64,000 nucleotides of DNA from Clytia hemisphaerica (Eukaryota; Cnidaria; Hydrozoa; Leptothecata; Clytiidae). The position numbers were made by a program, and so were the translations under genes. Below, piece by piece: positions 22,401 to 33,262 of the stretch; the stretch's first letter is position 1, and every line of letters starts with the position of its first letter. Location: the NCBI GenBank assembly GCA_902728285.1, contig CACVBU010000895.1:93793-157792 (forward strand), in the 5' to 3' direction. The notes below the pieces were generated by a model. That model made no database searches. It was not told the origin of the DNA and saw nothing but the letters and a program-made list of their open reading frames with translations.

Positions 22401-23753
22401 AAGTAACATTACCATAATTAATAGTTTAGTAGTTACTGTTATACATTTGGGAATCATGTAAAAGATTTCTTTCGAAAGAAACTCATTTCAATTTCACTTC
22501 GAGGTTTCTGGAGAATTCGTAAATAGTAAACTGCATACTGATACAGAGTGCTTTTTCACTACGCTAGATAGATAAGTGGTTCTCATCAACGGTGCTTTTC
22601 ATAAATTTCTAAGGGTTGTAAAAAATATACAATGAAGATTTGTGCTTAACATCAGATTTTGATCGCTTCATATCAGCATTCCATATTTAACGTCGAAAAT
22701 TGGTCATTAAACATTTTGTCATCCAAGAGAGGGGTAGACCTCTCTTGGCTTAATGACCAATAAAGCGAAAAAGGCAGCATAAATAAATTGGTTGCCATTA
22801 AAGTAGCAGAATGTGCAGAGAGATTCTTTTGTAAAAAATTGGCATAGGTCATATGGAAAAAGTGTTTTCCTTCCCGATAGAGTTGAAGAGAAAACTTTCA
22901 TCTGTATTGATTTGATACAAAAGACGAGGAATCTTGTCACAGAAAATGTTCATTAGAAGGCTGTAATTCTAAATTCCTTGATATGCGAGTTGATGATTTT
23001 TAATAAGATTTTCTTCAAACTCAAAGGGTTGTTAACGCTTTGACAACTGTTTTGGGAGTCAGTGATGTTTTCCTACCAATTTTCTTTGTTTCAGCTAATC
23101 GATTTTCGCCAGACAGTCTCAGTGAAAAAGCACCCACAGTCTGCTAGACATTAATATGGTAATATTCGCTTTTCATCTTTGATTCTTTCTACAGTGATTA
23201 GATTGACACGTATGCGATAAAATTTTTATGGCTTTTTTTGGCTCGGGAAATCAATTCTCGCAAAAGATTTCCACTTAAATTGCTTTGAAGCCACCTGATT
23301 TGAGTTATATAAGGCTAATATGTGTACAAAATTTATTATAGATACTAAAGAGTAACATCAATGTAACAGCATCCTGAAATTTTTAAATAAACCCACGCGC
23401 ATTTTCAGTGAAGACTTTAAGAAAGCTTGACACAGGTGCTCTAAGTTTTTTTTAAAGTTTTGGCAAGGCTGGAAAGGAAAAACAACTTCAATTAATTGTC
23501 TCCGATAATATCTCTAAAATACAAATTCTTTTTAAATCTCTTTTCTATTCAATCGTTTCCCCTGTCTGAACTGTGAAAGAATTGCCAATTTTTCTCGACA
23601 CCAATAACAAAAATCTTTTCCGTTGTCATCATTTCTTCTTAAAAATTTCCTGCAAAACGATTAAGATAATCATTTTTTAAACAATACTTCCTCATGTCCC
23701 TCAATAGAGAACGAAAGGAGAAATATATCCTCCACTACTTATCACTCTAACTG
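22401..23753. other. Intergenic, no gene seen
   Basis: AT-rich sequence. The open frame at 22719-22940 (minus) has no recognisable feature. Confidence 0.45.
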
Positions 23754-23759
23754 TTTCGG

Positions 23760-24061
23760 TCATTGAGTTTTAAGCCCAAAGGGCTAAGGGCGAGACTCCT
23801 GGATTGGAAATGAAATCACTTATTTTCAATCCAGAACACCCGCACTTAGTTTTTACATAAATGCCGGATTGAAACTAAAATCTACCGCTAGATTTCAAAA
23901 AATGTAGTCCTCTAAAACAAAGGAACCACTAGATATAATCCGTCGTCATGATTACGGAGCGTTCTAAGCGCGTTTTAGATGGGAAATAAGCGGCTTAAAT
24001 TTCTCTTGCCTGAGAAGGGTTAAAGTTTTGCCTCTAGCCCTTCGGGCTTGAAACTCAATGA
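23760..24061. mobile_element. 302-bp MITE with 6-bp target duplication
   Basis: Ends TCATTGAGTTTTAAGCCC and GGGCTTGAAACTCAATGA are inverted repeats (about 27 bp with two mismatches). They are flanked by TTTCGG on both sides (23754-23759 and 24062-24067). The repeat core AAGCCCGAAGGGCTA is itself a small stem-loop. An internal hairpin CTGGATTG...CAATCCAG lies near 23800-23835. Confidence 0.8.
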
Positions 24062-24067
24062 TTTCGG

Positions 24068-24892
24068 TAAGTGGGTGCATTTTAAAGAGTAATAGGAAAA
24101 GTCGCTGATATGACCAAGCCTTCAAATTTGGTCAATAAGCATTACTGGTTTGAGTTGAGGTGAGCTTTTGGGAATTGAAAAAGAATATAGAGTGGGAAAA
24201 TCAAAAGGAACATCAATTCCAACTGGAGATGAGTTGTTTCGTTGATTAATTATACCACCTGTTAGAATCTGTTAGTTCAGTGGCTCTTGAGACACACCAA
24301 ATGCTGAAAGTGGGTTAAAACTTGAGTATTATATTATTATAAAAACGTTTATGAAAAACAAGAATTAGACCGTAGCTAGGTTAGGAACGACATCACAGAA
24401 CTTAAATGGATTTGAAAGATGTACCAAACTATATCAAAAAAGGTTACAACGTTCAACATTAATATTTCATTTTCCAGCACGTGCCATTTTTGGGTGATAG
24501 CCATAGACTAAATTATTTCCGGAAATAACAGATAAACTTGGCCATAATCCAAAAAATTAAAAAAAAAGAGATAACCCCATTGAGCAATCCTTATTAAAAT
24601 AAAGGACTTCATTTTCAGGTTTTTGTCTGGACATTATCAGCTAGCACAAACCGCTAATTTTCCCTTAGTTTTCTTCATAAAAATTGCTTACAATTTTGTT
24701 AAGTATTTCAGTGCAAAAAGGGGGAAGAAGAGGTAATGGGATAGACCCCAGGAATAGACCTTTTCATAAATTACGTCACATACAACGCTTACCCCATTTT
24801 CAAATTAATATTACTATAGTAATTGATTCCCAGAAAATTCATAGCGGGAAGTTTACTCTTTTTTATAATAGTAACAAATGAAGACCTAAGGG
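24068..24892. other. Intergenic, no gene seen
   Basis: AT-rich left flank of the Polinton-derived element. No credible coding region. Confidence 0.45.
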
Positions 24893-24950
24893 TATAATAG
24901 TAGTAAGATATGGAGAGAGCTGGCACATTTTTGACACCTCCAGCAATGCC

Positions 24951-25063
24951 GAAAGTGAGTGACACTACAGAAAGTGAGTGACACTACAGAAAGTGAGTGA
25001 CACTACAGAAAGTGAGTACACGATAGAACGTGATTGACACCTTACAGAAAGTGAGTGTCACCA
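24951..25063. repeat. Subterminal 19-bp tandem repeat, left arm
   Basis: Units of GAAAGTGAGTGACACTACA repeat three times, then in degenerate form to about 25063. The mirror copy is at 31083-31198. Tandem repeats just inside the terminus are common in Polinton TIRs. Confidence 0.85.
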
Positions 25064-25287
25064 CAGAATAAGTTTCAAGTGGTAAATAATTTTCTGGTTA
25101 TCTATAAAAGCATTAAAGTCATTTTCCCTATCGGAAAAACCCGAAAACACCGGAATTTGACCAATGAGTGTTACTAAAATTGCAACACATGGGTCAAATT
25201 CAACACCTCCAGTACTATCTAAGAATAAGTTCCGAGTGGTAAATAATTTTCCGGTTATCTATTAAAGCACTGAGCTTCTTAGTCTAA

Positions 25288-25545
25288 TTATTCATAAATC
25301 ATAAAAATAAAACAATAACACCATCCATGTGAAAGATTTGATATATAGGTAATTTTATCAGTAACAGGAAACATATGCGAGATAGCAACAATTCTTATTA
25401 AAGAAAATAACCAAGTCTTATTTCTAATTGTAAAAGATGAATTTGGAAACGTTCGTTTTTTGAAAGTCTTCAAGGCATTTGATTGAAAATTCTTTAAGCG
25501 TTTATTAAGCTTGTACATTTTTTGAGGTAAGCAACACTGCTGCAC
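25288..25545 (-). CDS. Short conserved open frame in left arm
   Basis: 85 residues starting MQQCCLPQKMYKLNKRLKNF, with basic N-terminal and hydrophobic central parts (WLFSLIRIVAISHMF). The copy in the right arm (30574-30849) is the same except for the C-terminal end, where an arm difference changes the last residues. No domain was recognised. Presence in both arms proves nothing about coding because the arms are duplicated DNA. Confidence 0.3.
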   Translation of the reverse strand: MQQCCLPQKMYKLNKRLKNFQSNALKTFKKRTFPNSSFTIRNKTWLFSLIRIVAISHMFPVTDKITYISNLSHGWCYCFIFMIYE

Positions 25546-26232
25546 TTGTAAAAATCGAGTCAGTATATAAACAAGTCTAGGTTGATGAATTAAGCAAATC
25601 TAAGTGAAATTCTCAAATTGGAAGAACAAAAGAACATTAAATTTTGATGTTGAAAACTACTTTAATAAAGACAAGGAGGAATTTTTTATCATAATTCAAC
25701 GACCCAACATTTGAATTCCAAAGAAAATTCGTGAAGGAGGCTCAGAGGAGTACCCAGAGTCAATTAAATTAGCACTATTGTCTAGCCACTGGAAACAAGT
25801 GTTCATAGAAGATGGTTTTTCGAACTTCACACAAGTTGTTAGTGATAGGGAATCAAACGATATTTGTAATAGTACGCTGGATGGATGGAGAAATTGAGTA
25901 TATAAAGTTGGAACTCTTAGCTGATGATCGATGGATTAAAAATCTAAGATTACAAAAATTTTAGATTGTTAAATAGGGAATGAATGAAATAGTTTATTTG
26001 AGAAGAAACAAAACAACATTGGTAACAAAATTGAACGTGGATACACCAAATAAAAGATGCGTAAAAGAATGTATTAAAGTTATTACTATAATCCAAAAAC
26101 CCTATGTAACACTACTTTGAGCTAAAATCGTAGAGGCAATAAAAAGAACTGAGAAAACAAAAATATTTATTGCTTGATGGTAATATATTTCTAGCTTATA
26201 AAAACAATGTTATAATTTACAAGGGTCAAATC

Positions 26233-26733
26233 TCATTCTTTCATTGCATCATTTGGAATTTGTCGATTAATTAGAAAGCGACGTTTTTCAACAGCGAAAT
26301 CTAATGCTTCTTCAAAATCCATATCTTCCTCATCTCTAACCCTTTGTAAAGTTTCCATCACAGATTTATGTGTTTTATCCTTTTTCATTGCTCGAAGAAA
26401 AAGGATTTTGTATTTATAAATCTCATGAATTGATAAGTCAGTCTCTTGACATTCGTTCAACATGCTCTCCCAAATATTAAATGTTTCTTTAACACCTTGA
26501 GATTCTTCGCTATCACTGGACATGGGCTCGCTGTCTGTAAAGTCTTCATCAGACTCTTGATCTTCTTCTTCAGATTCTTCAGGGTGGGCCTTTGCAACAT
26601 GTCGATTATAATTGCTTTTATTGGAAAAGGTCTTTTCGCAATCGTCGCATTCATACATCGTGTTTCTTCCGCTGGCTTTAAACTTATTTGAAGAAGTAAC
26701 ATCCTTACTTACGAATTTATATGCAAAACGCAA
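26233..26733 (-). CDS. Polinton C2H2 zinc-finger protein, left-arm copy
   Basis: 166 residues. One C2H2 finger at residues about 27-50 (YECDDCEKTFSNKSNYNRHVAKAH), an acidic Ser/Glu/Asp segment (about 51-78), then a helical C-terminal domain with YKYKILFLRAMKKDKTHKSV, METLQRVRDEEDMDFEEALD and AVEKRRFLINRQIP. Proteins with this plan (finger, acidic linker, helical domain with RDEED...EAL...AV.KRRFL) are frequent in cnidarian Polinton-like elements; their function is not established. The frame is intact. It differs from the right-arm copy at Gln/Glu in the acidic run and Asn/Lys near residue 92. It reads toward the left terminus. Confidence 0.7.
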   Translation of the reverse strand: MRFAYKFVSKDVTSSNKFKASGRNTMYECDDCEKTFSNKSNYNRHVAKAHPEESEEEDQESDEDFTDSEPMSSDSEESQGVKETFNIWESMLNECQETDLSIHEIYKYKILFLRAMKKDKTHKSVMETLQRVRDEEDMDFEEALDFAVEKRRFLINRQIPNDAMKE

Positions 26734-26789
26734 GAGTAATCCGATATCGGGTTTCTCTTTAGGAGCCTGGTTTCTCTCTAAGATCTTTG

Positions 26790-27640
26790 TTTCTTCCAGA
26801 TTACCTAGTCTTTATTGGTCCACGTTCGTTTCTTGGTCCGGGACTAGCTTGAGAATTCTAGTCTTACTTGATCCTCTTTTGGGACTCCAGTAGTTCTTTA
26901 CCTAGTCCTTGTTAGTCCCTTTTTTGAGACCAACCAATTCTTATTGGTGGCTGCAAAAGTAATCCCTTTTTGTGTCGACATAGTCCCTTTTAGACTTCTA
27001 TTAGGACTATCCGATTCCTGTTTCGGACTACTTAGTTTTGATAAATCGTTTTCGGAACTAGCTAAATCCTGTTTTGGATACCCACTTTAAGCTTCATGAG
27101 TATCTAATCCTCTTTTGTATCTACATAGTCCTAGCTTAATTATCCTTAGGATTAACGGGATTACCTAATCCTTCTTTGGAACTAACTAATCCTTATTTGG
27201 GATTGCCTAATCCCTCTTTGGGATCAACTAATCCTCATTTGAGATTACCCGATCCCTCTTTAGGATCAACTAATCCTCATTTAGGATTACCTAATCCCTC
27301 TTTGGGATCAACTAATCCTCATTTGGGATTACCTAATCCCTCTCTGGGATCAACTAATCTTCATTTGGGATTACCTAATCCCTCTTTAGGATCAACTACT
27401 CCTCATTTGGGATTACCTAATCCCTCTTTGGGATCAACTAATCTTCATTTGGGATTACCTAGTCCCTCTTTGGGACCAACTAATCCTCATTTGGGGACTA
27501 GCTTGAGAAATCTAGTCTTACATGATCCTCTTTTGGGACTATGTAGTTCTGCACCTAGTCCTTGTTAGTCCCTTTTTTGAGACCAACCAATCGGAACTGC
27601 GTGATTCTAGTTAATCCCTCTTTTAGGATTACTTAATCAC
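26790..27640. repeat. 21/42-bp tandem array, left arm
   Basis: Repeats of CTAATCCCTCTTTGGGATCA alternating with CTAATCCTCATTTGGGATTA, most regular from 27175 to 27490 (42-bp higher-order unit) and degenerate on both sides. One frame is open for 130 residues with a 14-residue unit ([14 protein letters not shown]), which follows from a unit length divisible by three and need not be coding. The mirror copy is at 28505-29355. Confidence 0.85.
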
Positions 27641-27709
27641 TAGTTGGATCCTTTCTTCCAATTCATATCAAGGGCTCATGGTATGTTGTTGTTGTTGTTC
27701 CTTTTTCTT

Positions 27710-27740
<31 letters not shown>

Positions 27741-27787
27741 CGCGTTTTTTGTTTGGTGTGGGATTTTATTATTTTGTTAGTTACACC

Positions 27788-27835
27788 CGTAAGTCCCGCC
27801 AAAGGCGGGGCTTACGCCCCGGGCCCCGTCAGAAG
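27788..27835. repeat. GC-rich hairpin beside a 28-T run, left arm
   Basis: GTAAGTCCCGCC and GGCGGGGCTTAC pair as a stem, followed by GCCCCGGGCCCC. It lies about 50 bases inside a long poly-T run (27712-27739). The mirror is at 28320-28370 with a shorter A run. It stands out as the only GC-rich patch in the arm. Confidence 0.7.
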
Positions 27836-27874
27836 TGCAGTGAAGGTCAAATTTAGGGATAAATATAAATCCGA

Positions 27875-28177
27875 TCAACTTTGACGTTTCAAGCCATCAC
27901 TTTGTGATAAACACCTTTGCAGATTGTTTTCCGATTTGTCGAACATTTCATCAAGATCGGCGGGCAAACCAATTACATTTTCTACGGTTGGAAAGTAGGA
28001 CTTCAACCTTTCCAAAAGATCTTCCTGATGCTTTGTGAACAACCATACTATTCTATCAAACTCTTTATCGAAAACATCATTTCTGTATTTGATAAGATTT
28101 TGGGCAAAAACAGATTTCTCTGCACCTCTTAAACAGCTAACGAGTATACTAAAAGGATGCTTTAGCTTTACATCCAT
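27875..28177 (-). pseudogene. Polinton-type packaging ATPase, N-terminal fragment
   Basis: 100 residues starting MDVKLKHPFSILVSCLRGAEK. The KHPF.ILV start, the Walker A position, FDRIVWLFTKHQ and VIGLPADLDEMFD, then SENNL, follow the order of the FtsK/HerA-type genome-packaging ATPase of Polintons and adintoviruses. The Walker A site is degraded: the Gly-Lys pair reads Glu-Lys in GAEKS. The similarity stops right after SENNL, where the Walker B strand should begin, and the frame runs about 20 unrelated residues further, crossing the arm junction at 27893 to a stop. It is thus a truncated relic, roughly the first third of the protein. It is the only gene in the unique centre. Confidence 0.7.
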
Positions 28178-28504
28178 TGTTTAAATCATAGTTTTATTTC
28201 TTAGCAGTTGTTATGACTTTTACTGCATGAACGTGTTAGCTTCAAAGATGCTTATCAATGACTTGAAACGTCAAAGTTGATCGGATTTATATTTATCCCT
28301 AAATTTGACCTTCACTGCACTTCTGACGGGGCCCGGGGCGTAAGCCCCGCCTTTGGCGGGACTTACGGGTGTAACTAACAAAATAATAAAATCCCACACC
28401 AAACAAAAAACGCGTAAAAAAAAAAAAAAAAAAAAAGAAAAGAAAAAGGAACAACAACAACAACATACCATGAGCCTTGATATGAATTGGAAGAAAGGAT
28501 CCAA

Positions 28505-29355
28505 CTAGTGATTAAGTAATCCTAAAAGAGGGATTAACTAGAATCACGCAGTTCCGATTGGTTGGTCTCAAAAAAGGGACTAACAAGGACTAGGTGCAGA
28601 ACTACATAGTCCCAAAAGAGGATCATGTAAGACTAGATTTCTCAAGCTAGTCCCCAAATGAGGATTAGTTGGTCCCAAAGAGGGACTAGGTAATCCCAAA
28701 TGAAGATTAGTTGATCCCAAAGAGGGATTAGGTAATCCCAAATGAGGAGTAGTTGATCCTAAAGAGGGATTAGGTAATCCCAAATGAAGATTAGTTGATC
28801 CCAGAGAGGGATTAGGTAATCCCAAATGAGGATTAGTTGATCCCAAAGAGGGATTAGGTAATCCTAAATGAGGATTAGTTGATCCTAAAGAGGGATCGGG
28901 TAATCTCAAATGAGGATTAGTTGATCCCAAAGAGGGATTAGGCAATCCCAAATAAGGATTGGTTAGTTCCAAAGAAGGATTAGGTAATCCCGTTAATCCT
29001 AAGGATAATTAAGCTAGGACTATGTAGATACAAAAGAGGATTAGATACTCATGAAGCTTAAAGTGGGTATCCAAAACAGGATTTAGCTAGTTCCGAAAAC
29101 GATTTATCAAAACTAAGTAGTCCGAAACAGGAATCGGATAGTCCTAATAGAAGTCTAAAAGGGACTATGTCGACACAAAAAGGGATTACTTTTTGCAGCC
29201 ACCAATAAGAATTGGTTGGTCTCAAAAAAGGGACTAACAAGGACTAGGTAAAGAACTACTGGAGTCCCAAAAGAGGATCAAGTAAGACTAGAATTCTCAA
29301 GCTAGTCCCGGACCAAGAAACGAACGTGGACCAATAAAGACTAGGTAATCTGGAA
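28505..29355. repeat. 21/42-bp tandem array, right arm
   Basis: Inverted copy of the array at 26790-27640, with the same unit order and the same open frame on the minus strand (28580-28972). Confidence 0.85.
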
Positions 29356-29415
29356 GAAACAAAGATCTTAGAGAGAAACCAGGCTCCTAAAGAGAAACCC
29401 GATATCGGATTACTC

Positions 29416-29916
29416 TTGCGTTTTGCATATAAATTCGTAAGTAAGGATGTTACTTCTTCAAATAAGTTTAAAGCCAGCGGAAGAAACACGATGTATGAAT
29501 GCGACGATTGCGAAAAGACCTTTTCCAATAAAAGCAATTATAATCGACATGTTGCAAAGGCCCACCCTGAAGAATCTGAAGAAGAAGATGAAGAGTCTGA
29601 TGAAGACTTTACAGACAGCGAGCCCATGTCCAGTGATAGCGAAGAATCTCAAGGTGTTAAAGAAACATTTAATATTTGGGAGAGCATGTTGAAAGAATGT
29701 CAAGAGACTGACTTATCAATTCATGAGATTTATAAATACAAAATCCTTTTTCTTCGAGCAATGAAAAAGGATAAAACACATAAATCTGTGATGGAAACTT
29801 TACAAAGGGTTAGAGATGAGGAAGATATGGATTTTGAAGAAGCATTAGATTTCGCTGTTGAAAAACGTCGCTTTCTAATTAATCGACAAATTCCAAATGA
29901 TGCAATGAAAGAATGA
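29416..29916 (+). CDS. Polinton C2H2 zinc-finger protein, right-arm copy
   Basis: 166 residues, the inverted duplicate of the gene at 26233-26733. The same single C2H2 finger, acidic linker (SEEEDEESDEDF here, with Gln in the other copy) and helical tail are intact. The two differences noted are both missense and leave the frame open. It reads toward the right terminus, so the two copies point outward from the centre. Confidence 0.7.
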   Translation: MRFAYKFVSKDVTSSNKFKASGRNTMYECDDCEKTFSNKSNYNRHVAKAHPEESEEEDEESDEDFTDSEPMSSDSEESQGVKETFNIWESMLKECQETDLSIHEIYKYKILFLRAMKKDKTHKSVMETLQRVRDEEDMDFEEALDFAVEKRRFLINRQIPNDAMKE

Positions 29917-30573
29917 GATTTGACCCTTGTAAATTATAACATTGTTTTTATAAGCTAGAAATATATTACCATCAAGCAATAAATATTTTTGTTTTCTCAG
30001 TTCTTTTTATTGCCTCTACGATTTTAGCTCAAAGTAGTGTTACATAGGGTTTTTGGATTATAGTAATAACTTAATACATTCTTTTACGCATCTTTTATTT
30101 GGTGTATCCACGTTCAATTTTGTTACCAATGTTGTTTTGTTTCTTCTCAAATAAACTATTTCATTCATTCCCTATTTAACAATCTAAAATTTTTGTAATC
30201 TTAGATTTTTAATCCATCGATCATCAGCTAAGAGTTCCAACTTTATATACTCAATTTCTCCATCCATCCAGCGTACTATTACAAATATCGTTTGATTCCC
30301 TATCACTAACAACTTGTGTGAAGTTCGAAAAACCATCTTCTATGAACACTTGTTTCCAGTGGCTAGACAATAGTGGTAATTTAATTGACTCTGGGTACTC
30401 CTCTGAGCCTCCTTCACGAATTTTCTTTGGAATTCAAATGTTGGGTCGTTGAATTATGATAAAAAATTCCTCCTTGTCTTTATTAAAGTAGTTTTCAACA
30501 TCAAAATTTAATGTTCTTTTGTTCTTCCAATTTGAGAATTTCACTTAGATTTGCTTAATTCATCAACCTAGAC

Positions 30574-30849
30574 TTGTTTATATACCTGACTCGATTTTTA
30601 CAAGTGCAGCAGTGTTGCTTACCTCAAAAAATGTACAAGCTTAATAAACGCTTAAAGAATTTTCAATCAAATGCCTTGAAGACTTTCAAAAAACGAACGT
30701 TTCCAAATTCATCTTTTACAATTAGAAATAAGACTTGGTTATTTTCTTTAATAAGAATTGTTGCTATCTCGCATATGTTTCCTGTTACTGATAAAATTAC
30801 CTATATATCAAATCTTTCACATGGATGGTGTTATTGTGTTATTTTATGA
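30574..30849 (+). CDS. Short conserved open frame in right arm
   Basis: 91 residues, counterpart of 25288-25545, with a slightly longer N-terminus because an in-frame upstream ATG is available here (MFIYLTRFLQVQQCCLPQ). The C-terminal end differs. Not recognised. Confidence 0.3.
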   Translation: MFIYLTRFLQVQQCCLPQKMYKLNKRLKNFQSNALKTFKKRTFPNSSFTIRNKTWLFSLIRIVAISHMFPVTDKITYISNLSHGWCYCVIL

Positions 30850-31082
30850 TTTATGAATAATTAGACTAAGAAGCTCAGTGCTTTAATAGATAACCGGAAA
30901 ATTATTTACCACTCGGAACTTATTCTTAGATAGTACTGGAGGTGTTGAATTTGACCCATGTGTTGCAATTTTAGTAACACTCATTGGTCAAATTCCGGTG
31001 TTTTCGGGTTTTTCCGATAGGGAAAATGACTTTAATGCTTTTATAGATAACCAGAAAATTATTTACCACTTGAAACTTATTC

Positions 31083-31198
31083 TGTGGTGACACTCACTTT
31101 CTGTAAGGTGTCAATCACGTTCTATCGTGTACTCACTTTCTGTAGTGTCACTCACTTTCTGTAGTGTCACTCACTTTCTGTAGTGTCACTCACTTTCG
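31083..31198. repeat. Subterminal 19-bp tandem repeat, right arm
   Basis: Mirror of the array at 24951-25063 (units of TGTAGTGTCACTCACTTTC). Confidence 0.85.
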
Positions 31199-31255
31199 GC
31201 ATTGCTGGAGGTGTCAAAAATGTGCCAGCTCTCTCCATATCTTACTACTTATAAT

Positions 31256-33126
31256 CACCTTGATAATGTTTTCAAAACAGGCAATCTGCGCGCAAAATAA
31301 TTTATTAAAAGCCTATTGGTTTTGACTGTAAAGAAATTCCAGTGAATTCAGCGAAAAAATTTTAAATTTCTTCATGTAAATATTTCAATATCCTTTCCCT
31401 TGGTAGAAGTTTTTATGGAAAGAAGGCATGAGAAAAACTTCCCCAGAACCCTTTCATTTCCTGAAAAATCTTTGAAAAATAAAATTCAAAAGTTTCCCAC
31501 CGGTTAGGTGGAAAGCAACCTATTTTTTGGTAGCTACGAGGGTTCCAGAAACCTCTTAGTTTTGGATATAGTCTATCAAAGTTGAGTGTGGAAAACTGAA
31601 ATACTTGAAAAGATTACGAATCTGTTATCAATGGCAATTGTTTTAATCAAATCAGGTGTCTTTTTCTATTTCACAATATTTGCAGTAGCACAAAAGCGCG
31701 CAAAAGAGTGTCATGGATAATAACCGGAGAAATTGAATTTCTTAATGAATATTCTGTTGAAATTCAACGCAATCCATTCCATTAAACCGTGTTTCGACCT
31801 GTTCGGATCCTTGTCAAGTTTACATTTTGCTAACGTGACGTCACAAAATCTTATCGGTATGACGACTTCCTTTTCCAAATTGAATTTCAAAGATTTTTCA
31901 GGGTTACTCATTAGGGAAGATTGCCTAAGATATTTCCTCAAATATGCACCGTGGCGCGAATGAACTTGGCGGCCGACGGGGAAGTTCCATTGGAGCTTGA
32001 AAAATTAACAAAAGATTTAGAATTTAGCAAAAGATTTACCCTGTCAGACACGAAATATGGACCCGAAAAGGAATGAATGCAAAATGTCCTTGAGCCATCC
32101 TCATAAAGTCGTGGAAATAACTCCAAAATTTGACACAGCTATCAAAATTTAGTGTATTTGCGAATCTATTGCTTGAGAAAAGTGACTGGCTTCCATATCC
32201 CCGCACCCTAGTTGTTTAGAAAACGTTTACTTACAGCACAATGAAACTTCAAAACAAGATCCATTTTTAATGGATACTAAAAAAGTATTTAGTTAATGTG
32301 GGTCACAATTTTAAGCTAGCAGGACGGTGTCCAAATGAAATTCATTATCAAGCTATTGGTAGCTACTATAGGGTCGATTGGAAAAAGTTTTCATTTTGGC
32401 TGCAATTCACAAATAGACGGCATTTTCACTTTCTACTTAGAAGAAAAGATTGCCTTTTTTAGAATGCAGGAAAAGATGCTTCGTCGATGCTAATATTCCT
32501 ACTTTGCTGACCAACAAGACTGATATATTAGTATCACCATCAAATCGAAACTATAGATGAATATTATTAATGCTCAAAATACCTGCCTTTCCTGTCCAGA
32601 TTTTGTTTTTGCCAGTCTTGAATTAGCACACACTTAGTAGCTAGGGAAACTGAAATATTATATTACAAGTTACATAACTCACAATTTGAAAAAAATATGA
32701 AAGGTGGGCTAAAAACACAGTAATTTTTACTTATTTTTATCTTTAAATTTTCCTTAGCGACAAATCTCATTACACAAAAGTGCTAACGGTGTTAAGAATT
32801 TAATAAAGATATTTTTGGGGTTTAAAACTACTAAAGCCAAAGCCTCCTTTTACAGATGAGCTAAAGATTATGCTTTAGACATTTTGTTTTAGCATCGATT
32901 ATAATAGAGGGACCAGACCGTCTCCTTTTTCACTGAAAAAATTATTTCAGTTGAGAGAAAAAAGAATCACAAGATCTATGAAGCTGAAAATAATAGAATT
33001 TAAAAAACAGTCTCCGTTGTTGGAAATTTCTGGGCAGTTCATTGATGAGACAGGGGTCTAATTATTTTAAACTATTTAATAATAAACACATTTTACTTAA
33101 CACACACCCTTTTCATACTCAATCCA
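31256..33126. other. Intergenic, no gene seen
   Basis: AT-rich sequence. Open frames at 31711-31963 and 31938-32126 overlap on both strands without any domain. Confidence 0.45.
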
Positions 33127-33262
33127 ACCCTTTTTTGACACCTTTTTCTATTGTCTATAGGTGCGAAAAAAAGACTGGGACGGTTTTTAAGGTGATAAAA
33201 CGGAAAAAAAGATGCCTGCGCGGTAATTGGCGGCTACGGTCGAAAAAGTGAATTGCAAAAAC
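33127..33262 (+). repeat. Dispersed repeat, GGTGATAAAACGG family, copy 1
   Basis: Shares with 35590-35735 (inverted) the words CTATAGGTGCGAAAAAAAG, GGTGATAAAACGGAAAAAAA, TGCGCGGTAATTGGCGGC and ACGGTCGAAAAAGTG. The identity of the element is unknown. Confidence 0.65.

Larger units (their letters stand above)
24899..31249. mobile_element. Polinton-derived giant foldback element
   Basis: A 6351-bp element. The left arm 24899-27893 (2995 bp) and right arm 28262-31249 (2988 bp) are near-identical inverted copies around a unique centre 27894-28261 (368 bp). The termini are AGTAGTAAGATATGGAG and its complement. A perfect 6-bp direct repeat TATAAT flanks the element (24893-24898 and 31250-31255). 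The 6-bp duplication and AG-start terminus are hallmarks of Polinton/Maverick elements, and the centre encodes part of a Polinton-type packaging ATPase. Each arm holds, from terminus inward, a 19-bp tandem repeat, a short open frame, a C2H2 gene, a ~21/42-bp tandem array, a GC-rich hairpin and a poly-T/A run. The arms differ by scattered substitutions and homopolymer length, so they are not a simple assembly mirror. Confidence 0.85.

Noticed and set aside
24951-25063. CRISPR-like array in the regularly spaced repeats
   Set aside because: Head-to-tail 19-bp units without spacers, in eukaryotic transposon DNA.
27176-27568. 130-residue frame made of 14-residue [14 protein letters not shown] units (mirror at 28580-28972)
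   Set aside because: Follows automatically from a 42-bp tandem repeat; the repeat is degenerate outside this frame and no start context or domain supports a gene.
24899-31249. Assembly mirror artefact as an explanation for the palindrome
   Set aside because: The arms differ by several substitutions, by homopolymer length and by short sequence differences, there is a unique centre, and a perfect target duplication flanks the whole.
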